Shown here one piece after another: positions 1-6,329 of a stretch of 13,628 nucleotides of DNA (the first letter of the stretch is position 1; each line of letters begins with the position of its first letter). Made by a program: the position numbers and the translations under genes. Source of the DNA: JBEKDJ01 sp050014415 (GTDB lineage: Bacteria; Desulfobacterota; BSN033; UBA1163); the NCBI GenBank assembly GCA_050014415.1, contig JBEKDJ010000113.1:1-13628 (forward strand). Direction: 5' to 3'. Below the pieces are notes generated by a model. The model had not been told where the DNA came from. It saw only the letters and a list, made by a program, of their open reading frames with translations, and searched no databases.

Positions 1-505
1 TGCATGAGTGTATAACAGAAAATTTCGGAAGACGCCAGCAAAAAATGAATAATTCTCAACCTTCCCTTGGAAAGAGATAAATTACATCGTGTCTATTGCA
101 GTTCCAGACTTACTGTCGCTTAGACAAAGCAACAATCATGCCGAACAGTATTGTCGTTGTCCCTATTTTATTCCAAGCGTTTCAAGGGATCGAATGGCCA
201 CTCGTCACAGGGCACTGGCTTCCCCATTTACCACTTGATCTTCTTTGGGTTAGCCCTTTCTAAATCATGCGAACAATCAAAAGAACCAGTTAAAAAGGCT
301 GCCCAACCCCACCGGTACGCCCGCGAGCGAGCCTGGTCGTGGCTAACGGCAACCTGGGTGGGCTTTCCACCTACAAGACTACGCGGCCTCGCCAGGCCGC
401 TACTAATGGGTGACCCCTATCCCTTCCCCATCCCCCTCGAATCCGAAGAGTGGAGGCGTAAACGCCTCCACTCTCTGCAGCGATCTCAGTGAGTCGTCGT
501 TGCAG
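1..505. other. Gene-free stretch with hairpins
   Basis: No convincing protein gene is visible here. Positions 1-150 are AT-rich and show nothing I recognise. Positions about 228-416 are GC-rich and are open in one frame on each strand (a minus-strand frame without a start codon from 416 to 228, and a plus-strand frame from 151 to 492), which suggests structured or repeated DNA rather than a gene. Three inverted repeats follow each other: GGTGG/CCACC at 357-371, GCGGCCT/AGGCCGC at 383-400, and a perfect 12-bp stem at 447-474. They lie just downstream of the esterase gene, where transcript ends would be expected, but none is followed on the minus strand by a strong T-run. A remnant of a mobile or dispersed element is an alternative. 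Confidence 0.5.
447..474. repeat. Perfect 12-bp inverted repeat, TAAA loop
   Basis: AGAGTGGAGGCG at 447-458 is exactly complementary to CGCCTCCACTCT at 463-474, with a 4-nt loop. It begins 32 nt downstream of the esterase stop codon on the minus strand. It could form a stable hairpin at the 3' end of that transcript. It is not followed by a U-tract in either direction, so it is not a textbook intrinsic terminator. Protection of the mRNA 3' end or a mobile-element end are other possibilities. Confidence 0.6.
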
Positions 506-2080
506 CTACAGTCCCAGTGTGAACGCCCAGAAGCTGCAGTGGTGATCGTTATTGAACGTATTGATTTTTTTAGGTCCAGGATGCACGGACGTTAGGGCGA
601 AAAAGGAATCCGCCTCGTTCGTATACTTCGTCCACGTCGGCTTTCCGGAGCCCGCAAAATCCACCCAATCTGAGAGCATTCTATTTGAGAGTTTCAATTG
701 ATCCTTAGTCAACTGCGTCGCGTCGACATTAGGGACGGAATCCTGGAATACATAGACGACCTCGGCGCCGTGTGTGGGACCTAGGGTTGATGGTAGAAAA
801 GGGAGCGGAAGCGGTGTAGGCGGTTCCGGATCCACGAACTCATAGGCGTACACAGGTATACTTTCTGTGGTCAGTTGGCGAATGAGTGTGCGGCTTGGGC
901 AACTGATCAGTGAATCCCCTATCACAGTTGAAATCGCCTCGTCTGCCGACGGATAGTTCGCCGCCGGGTATTCCTTTAGCACCCTGTCCGCCGCTTTACC
1001 GAACATTGACTGGATATTCTGGATGTAGCCAGCATCCGTGAGTGGAACAGGACCACCACCACCGGCGTACCAGAGGAATCGCCCTTCGTTGCCGTTCGAG
1101 CCCTGCAGCACCGGCACACGATTGAATTCTCCCGAGATGACCGCCCAGCTCGGGTAAGTTTGCAGCGTCGTGCCATCTATATTGACTCGCGGTAATGTAG
1201 AAGTACCGCCCGCCATGTACACCGCCTGAGTGGCAATTATGGCGCCAACGGGCAACGCGCGCATGCAGGCGATCTCCGCCGCTTTATCGGCGTTGGTACA
1301 ACCTGCAAAGGCGATGATACTTTCCCCCACCACATAGTTGTCCTCTGTCGTAGCCGCTATTAAATCGTAAGGAATGCTCTGAAGGACCGCCTTGTGAAAC
1401 AAACTGGCAGACATCGGCGACACCATATGCGTACACACGCTTATGGCGCCGGCGGACCCGCCGAAGATGGTGACGTTATCCGGATTGCCACCGAACTTGG
1501 CGATGTTCGTTTTTACCCATTGCAGGGCTTGTTGTTGATCCATGATTCCGTAATTGCCAGAGGCGCCACTCGCATTCTCGGCCGCGAGACCGGGCGTAGC
1601 GAGAAAACCGAACGCGCCCAGACGATAGTTGATCGTCACTACAACCACGTTACCCTTCCTTGCCATCGTTGCCCCGTCATATATGCTGCCTGCGCCATTG
1701 ACGAAACCACCACCGTGGATCCATACCATGACGGGCAGTTTCTTCCCTTCCAGCGGCGTGTAGACGTTAAGATAAAGGCAATCTTCACTCGAGCCCGGGA
1801 CGGTCCCCGGACCCGCTTGCGGGCAGGCGCTGGCGAACTGAGTTGCGTCTCGCACACCGTTCCAGGCAGCTGCGGCTTGCGGAGGACTAAAGCGCAAATC
1901 CCCGACGGGCGGGGCCGCAAACGGCACGCCACGGAACTCACGATGATGATCTGAGATCAGCCCCTGCAGTGTGCCCTGCTCTACTGTCACCGTCGATGAG
2001 GCAGCCGCCATTGCTGACGTCGCTATTACGACGATGCTTACAGCCGCCAACCACATCTTCACCACATTTCTTGGTTTCAT
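506..2080 (-). CDS. Secreted type-B carboxylesterase
   Basis: Alpha/beta-hydrolase of the carboxylesterase type B / para-nitrobenzyl esterase family, expected to hydrolyse carboxylic esters in the periplasm or outside the cell. The 524-aa length is normal for the family. Residues 1 to about 26 form a Sec signal peptide (positively charged MKPRNVVK, hydrophobic core, AMAA cleavage region). The family signature REFRGVPFAAPP is at 48-58, the oxyanion-hole HGGGF at 122-126, and the nucleophile elbow FGGSAGA puts Ser209 as nucleophile. Glu332 (GNEGR) and His437 (THGAE) complete a plausible triad. The elbow has GGSAG where most members have GESAG. The start is supported by AAGGAGA about 6 nt upstream of ATG. 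It lies 60 nt downstream of the ferredoxin gene across a hairpin, so it may be its own unit. The natural substrate is unknown. Confidence 0.93.
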   Translation of the reverse strand: MKPRNVVKMWLAAVSIVVIATSAMAAASSTVTVEQGTLQGLISDHHREFRGVPFAAPPVGDLRFSPPQAAAAWNGVRDATQFASACPQAGPGTVPGSSEDCLYLNVYTPLEGKKLPVMVWIHGGGFVNGAGSIYDGATMARKGNVVVVTINYRLGAFGFLATPGLAAENASGASGNYGIMDQQQALQWVKTNIAKFGGNPDNVTIFGGSAGAISVCTHMVSPMSASLFHKAVLQSIPYDLIAATTEDNYVVGESIIAFAGCTNADKAAEIACMRALPVGAIIATQAVYMAGGTSTLPRVNIDGTTLQTYPSWAVISGEFNRVPVLQGSNGNEGRFLWYAGGGGPVPLTDAGYIQNIQSMFGKAADRVLKEYPAANYPSADEAISTVIGDSLISCPSRTLIRQLTTESIPVYAYEFVDPEPPTPLPLPFLPSTLGPTHGAEVVYVFQDSVPNVDATQLTKDQLKLSNRMLSDWVDFAGSGKPTWTKYTNEADSFFALTSVHPGPKKINTFNNDHHCSFWAFTLGL

Positions 2081-2126
2081 ACGAATCTCCTTTCTTCAGT
2101 ATGGTTAAAGATCACTACTGCGAATT

Positions 2127-2146
2127 GGATGAAAGCCGTTTCATCC
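2127..2146. repeat. 8-bp hairpin over the HoxU-like stop codon
   Basis: GGATGAAA and TTTCATCC form a perfect 8-bp stem with a 4-nt loop at 2127-2146. The TGA stop of the ferredoxin gene (2143-2141) is inside one arm, and overlaps an ATG as ATGA. There is no T-run on the minus strand, so an intrinsic terminator is weakly supported. It could attenuate or separate expression of the esterase gene, which starts 60 nt on. Confidence 0.45.
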
Positions 2147-3058
2147 CCTTTCACCCTCCCCTTTTTTTGACCTTAAGGCATTATCGAAAGGCCGCCCGAG
2201 TTCACCTCCTTTGACTTTGATTTTCTCACTCACAGAGATGTTATAATAGTTGCCTATATCCAAATTCTGAGCGATTTTCGAAATGCTCTTTGCAGAAACA
2301 ACCCCGGACTTTCTTTGCTCTGCTTTTAGCATTTCAAGAAGCTTCTGGCGATGATAGCTTTCAAGAGTTTTTTGCTCTATACCTCTTTCTTGATCCCCCT
2401 TTTCCACGCCCTTTCCAACCCAACCGCTCGGTCTTTCCAACGCACTCGTTGGACAATAATCGATGCAAATACCGCAATCTCCACACACTTCTTTGTTTAG
2501 GGGTTCATCACAGTCCACCACAACTTTAGAATCGAAACCTCGGTAACCGATGCTGTAAAGGTTTTTCTTGGCAATTTCTTCACAGACCTTTACACATCGA
2601 TGGCATAGGATGCATTTGGAAAGGTCCCTGCGGACAAAGCGACTTACCTCTTCCACAGGATAGGATCGCGGGTGTCTGATACGAAATCGTGGAGGAGTTA
2701 CTTCCAGCTCAGCGGCGATCTTATGGAGTTCACACTGTTCGATTCTTGAATCAAGAATGCACGGCCCTCGATGAGCAGCAAGCATAAGCTCTAACGTAGC
2801 CTTGCGTGACATGACCACTCTACGGGATTGGGTGTGAACAACCATGCCATTCATGATCGGTGTATGGCACGCACCCATCAGTCTATCTGATCCTTCCACT
2901 TCGACAACACAGATCCTGCATACGCCGGTTGGACTTAGTTCCCTTTTGTAACACAGCGTCGGAATATGAATCGCCACCTTCTCAGCAGCTTCCAGGATCG
3001 TCATGCCGTCATGGCCAGTTATTTCTTTCCTGTCAATCGTAACTCTTATGCTAGCCAT
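2141..3058 (-). CDS. HoxU/NuoG-like [2Fe-2S]/[4Fe-4S] ferredoxin subunit
   Basis: Electron-transfer protein resembling HoxU, the N-terminus of NuoG, and the N-terminal part of FeFe hydrogenases and NAD-linked formate dehydrogenases. Numbered from the ATG at 3058 (305 aa): plant-type [2Fe-2S] ligands Cys36, 47, 50, 64; a His-Cys3-type motif with His96, Cys100 and Cys109; then two classical clusters, Cys149/152/155/159 and Cys192/195/198/202. The second Cys of the His-Cys3 motif is Asp103. After residue 205 comes a charged ~100-aa tail whose segment at about 237-268 (RQKLLEMLKAEQRKSGVV...) resembles the helical N-terminus of NuoE proteins. The frame is open to a GTG at 3109, but MASIRVTIDRK is the usual family N-terminus and the GTG has no ribosome-binding site, so I prefer 3058; its own site (GAG) is weak. 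No diaphorase or catalytic subunit lies next to it. Confidence 0.82.
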   Translation of the reverse strand: MASIRVTIDRKEITGHDGMTILEAAEKVAIHIPTLCYKRELSPTGVCRICVVEVEGSDRLMGACHTPIMNGMVVHTQSRRVVMSRKATLELMLAAHRGPCILDSRIEQCELHKIAAELEVTPPRFRIRHPRSYPVEEVSRFVRRDLSKCILCHRCVKVCEEIAKKNLYSIGYRGFDSKVVVDCDEPLNKEVCGDCGICIDYCPTSALERPSGWVGKGVEKGDQERGIEQKTLESYHRQKLLEMLKAEQRKSGVVSAKSISKIAQNLDIGNYYNISVSEKIKVKGGELGRPFDNALRSKKGEGERG

Positions 3059-3130
3059 CCCAATCTCGTTTTTGCATTCATCATTTCGAAAAAGGCTAGA
3101 TTTCCACACAAATCATTTGTATGGTGAGCA

Positions 3131-4240
3131 TCAATGGCCAGGTGCTTTCAAGCTCGCCTCACCTAAGGCGTTCGCTCCAATGATAGCACCCAGCACCAGC
3201 TCAGGATTAACTGGAAAATAGGAATTGTGAGTTGTCAGCCCTTCCATACAAGCAACTTTAGCTGCCTTGATGAGATTCTCCGGGGAGGTATCTGACACAC
3301 CCAACTGCTTTAAAATGACGGGTAGCCCGACAGCATTGCAAAAGCCAATGACTCTGTCAATTTCTTCTTTTGGATAATTCTCCATCACAAGTTGAGCGAT
3401 CGTTCCAAACGCGACAAGCTCCCCATGTAAGGTTTTCTCCGTTCCGTCCAAAGCATGAAGACCTTCATGGATTCCGTGTGCCGCAGCCAAACCGGCGCTC
3501 TCAAAACCTAATCCGCTTAATAGGATATTCGCTTCGATGACCATTTCGAGAGCTGGCGTCACTGCTTTCTTACTTAGCGCCAGTCTGGCCGAAACTCCAT
3601 ATTCCATGAGCGTGTCGTAGCAGAGTCTTGCCAAATTCAATGCCGCCGAAGTGGACATCCCTCCAGGGAGATTTTTCGCACTCGACTTGGTGCATGTGAA
3701 CGCTTCAAACCACGTGGCAAGGGCATCCCCCATCCCTGCTACAAAATACCTCCCCGGCGATTCGGCGATGATCTTCGAGTCTACCAAAACCACATCAGGG
3801 TTTCGCTTTAATATTAAAAAGCGGTCAAGCATATGTTTCTCATTGTATTGAACGGACAATGCACTGCAAGGGGCATCGTTCGATGCCACCGTAGGAATGA
3901 TAACGAGTCCCAAATCCAACTCATGAGATACTGCCTTTGCCGTGTCAATTGCCCTGCCACCACCGACTCCAACGATTACTTGTGCACCAAATTCCTTTGC
4001 CTTGTTCGAGAGTCCTAGCGCACACGATCTGGTACACTCCCCGGTAAATTCCTCAAAGTGATATCTAAGGGATCTTTCAAGCAGACTCTCCGAGATCTTC
4101 TCTTTGATGATCGAGAGACCTGTAGATCCGCCGATGAAGAAAAAACTCGAGCCTAAATGGATGATATATTGAGCGGCCTCCTTTATAATGCCGGGACCTT
4201 GGATGTACCGGTTGGGTGCGATCATGATCTTAACCATCAT
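3131..4240 (-). CDS. gldA: GldA-type metal-dependent alcohol/glycerol dehydrogenase
   Basis: Group III (iron/zinc) NAD-dependent polyol or alcohol dehydrogenase, cytoplasmic; glycerol to dihydroxyacetone is the reaction of the namesake. The 369 aa match the family length. The nucleotide-binding GVGGGRAIDTAK is at 91-102, the SNDAPCSALS segment at 120-129, and metal ligands are Asp172 (GMGDALATWFEA), His255 (AAHGIHEGL) and His272 (TLHGEL). The start shares one base with the stop of the upstream chimeric gene (TAATG). GGAGG at 4248-4244 lies in the upstream coding end, 3 nt from this ATG and 6 nt from a second ATG at 4237, so the true start may be codon 2. This implies translational coupling with the LivF tail. 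The substrate is unproven; other polyols or a propanediol are possible. Confidence 0.88.
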   Translation of the reverse strand: MMVKIMIAPNRYIQGPGIIKEAAQYIIHLGSSFFFIGGSTGLSIIKEKISESLLERSLRYHFEEFTGECTRSCALGLSNKAKEFGAQVIVGVGGGRAIDTAKAVSHELDLGLVIIPTVASNDAPCSALSVQYNEKHMLDRFLILKRNPDVVLVDSKIIAESPGRYFVAGMGDALATWFEAFTCTKSSAKNLPGGMSTSAALNLARLCYDTLMEYGVSARLALSKKAVTPALEMVIEANILLSGLGFESAGLAAAHGIHEGLHALDGTEKTLHGELVAFGTIAQLVMENYPKEEIDRVIGFCNAVGLPVILKQLGVSDTSPENLIKAAKVACMEGLTTHNSYFPVNPELVLGAIIGANALGEASLKAPGH

Positions 4241-5484
4241 TAGCCTCCGTTTGTCTCTGTTATACTTGAAGAAGAGGAAAATCCATCTCCGAAGTATGCC
4301 CGTTGAATCATCTCGTTGGTCCGTAATTTCTCCATTTCACCTTGAAGGATAATGTTACCAAGCTCCATAACGTACCCCTTACTGGCCACCCTGAAAGCTA
4401 AGGAAATGTTTTGCTCTACCAAAAGAATACTAATTCCACTTTCATTAATACTCTTTGTTATTGAGGATAGTTCTTGCACGATGGAGGGAGCCAATCCTAG
4501 CGAGGGTTCGTCCATTAAAAATAACTTAGGCTTGGCCATTAGGGCCCGACCAATAGCTAACATCTGCTGTTCGCCTCCACTCAGGGTCGTCGTGTGTCTC
4601 AGTTGATCTTTGATCGCTAATACCGGCGCTCCTTTAAGATGCATCAAGCTTCCCGTAGTGTGCCGCAGTTCCTTCCAACTGTATTGCTTTGGATCGATCC
4701 CCACAGCTTCCAGAACCCTCTTGAACGCCTTGTAAACGTGCCATTGTCGGTAGGGCTTGCCGTCAGGTTGGGAGAATACGTATTCCGACCTCTTTGGTAG
4801 ACTCTTGAAGAGGTCAATCAATTCTTTCTGCATCGCAATCTTCTGCCCCATTCCGGTAGGGTCTTTTAGTGTTTTTGTTGACGGAAGGTAGATTATCCCC
4901 TCCTTCAGATCGACCCACTCCCTCCGAAGACCCAGCAATTCACCCTGCCGGAGACCCGTTAGATAATTCGCCAGTATCATCGGCATGAGCCAATCAGGAG
5001 AAGATTGGAGAATTCCTATCATTTGCTCTTCTTTGAAAAAGAGCCTCAGACCTTTCTTCTCCGGGTAAAGAAGGCCGCTCTTTGGGACTTTTGGGAACGG
5101 GCTCTCTTCCATGTATTGCCTCAAAACTGCGTAGTTGAAAACCCGCCTCAATCCTGCAAGGGCTCGATTTACCGTGGCGTCTGTTACCTGTGTCCCTCCA
5201 AACTGCCTGGGAGTTCCCTTTACCTTTTCCTTAAAAGCAAAAAGATCAGCTTGTGTGATTGAGGCCAACTTCTGCCCTCCAAAATAGCTCAGATAAGTCG
5301 ATTCAAACTGGAGGACGTAATCCTTAGCGCCTCCTTCTTTTTTGTAGAGTTCAAGGACTTGATCGAAGGTGGTCTTTTGCTGGCGCTCGATGATGTGATA
5401 CCGACCAGCCTTGTTCTTCCTCCGCATCCTGGCCTTCTCTTCAACGGCTAAGTCAAGGTTAGGACCTACGACCTTACCGATCAT
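4240..5484 (-). CDS. Chimera: truncated tyrosine recombinase fused to LivF C-terminus
   Basis: One 414-aa frame made of two unrelated parts. Residues 1 to about 299 are a phage-type tyrosine integrase: SAM-like core-binding domain at about 38-125, then the catalytic domain with Arg179 (YLTGLRQGELLGL), a beta-hairpin Lys204, Lys271/Arg274 (WKELRHTTG, Lys in the usual box-II His position) and His297 (LRHTT). The catalytic Tyr expected about nine residues later is absent. Residues about 300-414 are the end of a branched-chain amino-acid transporter ATPase: LSGGEQQ at 301-307, Walker B KLFLMDEP with Asp325-Glu326, D-loop SLGLAP, and the LivF-type LLVEQN. Walker A is missing. The N-terminal arm of the integrase also seems lost, since MIGKVVGP looks internal. 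Neither activity should survive, so this is best treated as a fusion of gene fragments. It starts 4 nt after the upstream stop and ends overlapping gldA. Confidence 0.85.
   Translation of the reverse strand: MIGKVVGPNLDLAVEEKARMRRKNKAGRYHIIERQQKTTFDQVLELYKKEGGAKDYVLQFESTYLSYFGGQKLASITQADLFAFKEKVKGTPRQFGGTQVTDATVNRALAGLRRVFNYAVLRQYMEESPFPKVPKSGLLYPEKKGLRLFFKEEQMIGILQSSPDWLMPMILANYLTGLRQGELLGLRREWVDLKEGIIYLPSTKTLKDPTGMGQKIAMQKELIDLFKSLPKRSEYVFSQPDGKPYRQWHVYKAFKRVLEAVGIDPKQYSWKELRHTTGSLMHLKGAPVLAIKDQLRHTTTLSGGEQQMLAIGRALMAKPKLFLMDEPSLGLAPSIVQELSSITKSINESGISILLVEQNISLAFRVASKGYVMELGNIILQGEMEKLRTNEMIQRAYFGDGFSSSSSITETNGG
4244..4248 (-). promoter_or_regulatory. Shine-Dalgarno of the GldA-like gene inside the LivF tail
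   Basis: GGAGG on the minus strand falls in the last Gly-Gly codons of the upstream frame, directly before its TAA, which overlaps the ATG at 4240. It supports translational coupling of the LivF tail with the dehydrogenase. Confidence 0.6.
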
Positions 5485-5488
5485 CGCG

Positions 5489-6328
5489 TTACAAGTAGAT
5501 GTCGCCCAGGTAGATGCTCTCCGTCAGGCGGACCTCTATGGTCTTTTCCTCGAATTTTTCGGCTTTTATCGCGATGACATACGTCCCGCTGTTCTCTCCA
5601 AGACCGTCAAACTTGAAATCGCCATAGTTGTCCGTGACCAGATCCCTAATTGTCTTTGCGTCCTTGCTTAATGTCACAAGCGCGCCTTCCACGCAGTCCG
5701 AGATGCCATCGACCCTTTTTGCAACGCTGCCAGCTATAAAGGCCTTGGTGAAAAGGTCGAGATTCTTATAGAAAACATTCGGATCGGTCCGCAGGTCTGG
5801 TTTGTAGACCTGCAAACCTTCCTTGTCGATCATTATCCGAAACTCTTCTTCCTCGACCCATACCGCCCGTAACGCACCAGTCGGGCAGGCCTGGACACAC
5901 CTCGGGGCCTTCCACTTTTCGTCGATGAGATGGGCGCAAAAGGTGCACTTCTGTGGTACATTCATCTCCTCGTTCCAAAAGATGGCCCCATAGGGACAGG
6001 CGCCCACCAACTCTCTTTGCCCCCTGGCCTTTTCCGGATCGATCAGCACGATCCCGTCGCCCCTCTTCGTGATCGCACTGTTTTTCGCCTTTGCAGCACA
6101 CCGGGGGTCGTTGCAATGCATGCACGGAACCGGCATATAGAAGACGTCCGTCAGGGAGCCGCTTCCTCTCTCCTTGCGAGATATGTTGATCCATCGGTGT
6201 CCATGCTTGGATTGTCTCTGGCTATACCCGGCAAAATCATTGTCGCAGTGCTCATCCTTGCAGGCCATGAAGCAGCAATTACAGTCTTCGCATCTTTCCA
6301 CGTCGATGATCATGTGCCATTTCTTCAT
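5489..6328 (-). CDS. Transhydroxylase-type small subunit, three [4Fe-4S] clusters (AthS-like)
   Basis: Electron-transfer subunit of a molybdenum enzyme, matching the small subunit of pyrogallol-phloroglucinol transhydroxylase of Pelobacter acidigallici (about 274 aa; here 279). Cysteines sort into three clusters: Cys13/16/19/23, Cys69/72/77 with Cys111 (ACPYGAIFWNEE), and Cys128/131/144/148. The Cys77 loop (CAAKAKN) lacks the fourth Cys of ordinary DmsB-type ferredoxins; as I remember it, AthS lacks it too. Residues about 208-279 form a transthyretin/carboxypeptidase-regulatory-like beta domain (VEGALVTLSKDAK, YGDFKFDGLGENSGTYVI, YLGDIYL), again as in AthS. There is no Tat or Sec signal, so it is cytoplasmic. 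It starts 1 nt after the large-subunit stop (TGACATG), with GGAGGAG at 6345-6339 inside the large-subunit gene, so the two are coupled. Confidence 0.92.
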   Translation of the reverse strand: MKKWHMIIDVERCEDCNCCFMACKDEHCDNDFAGYSQRQSKHGHRWINISRKERGSGSLTDVFYMPVPCMHCNDPRCAAKAKNSAITKRGDGIVLIDPEKARGQRELVGACPYGAIFWNEEMNVPQKCTFCAHLIDEKWKAPRCVQACPTGALRAVWVEEEEFRIMIDKEGLQVYKPDLRTDPNVFYKNLDLFTKAFIAGSVAKRVDGISDCVEGALVTLSKDAKTIRDLVTDNYGDFKFDGLGENSGTYVIAIKAEKFEEKTIEVRLTESIYLGDIYL

Positions 6329-6329
6329 G

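Noticed and set aside
4572..4582. CGCCTCCACTC repeated from the hairpin at 463-473, near the chimera junction
   Set aside because: An 11-nt match is expected many times by chance in 13.6 kb, and here it simply encodes the conserved LSGGE of the ATPase.
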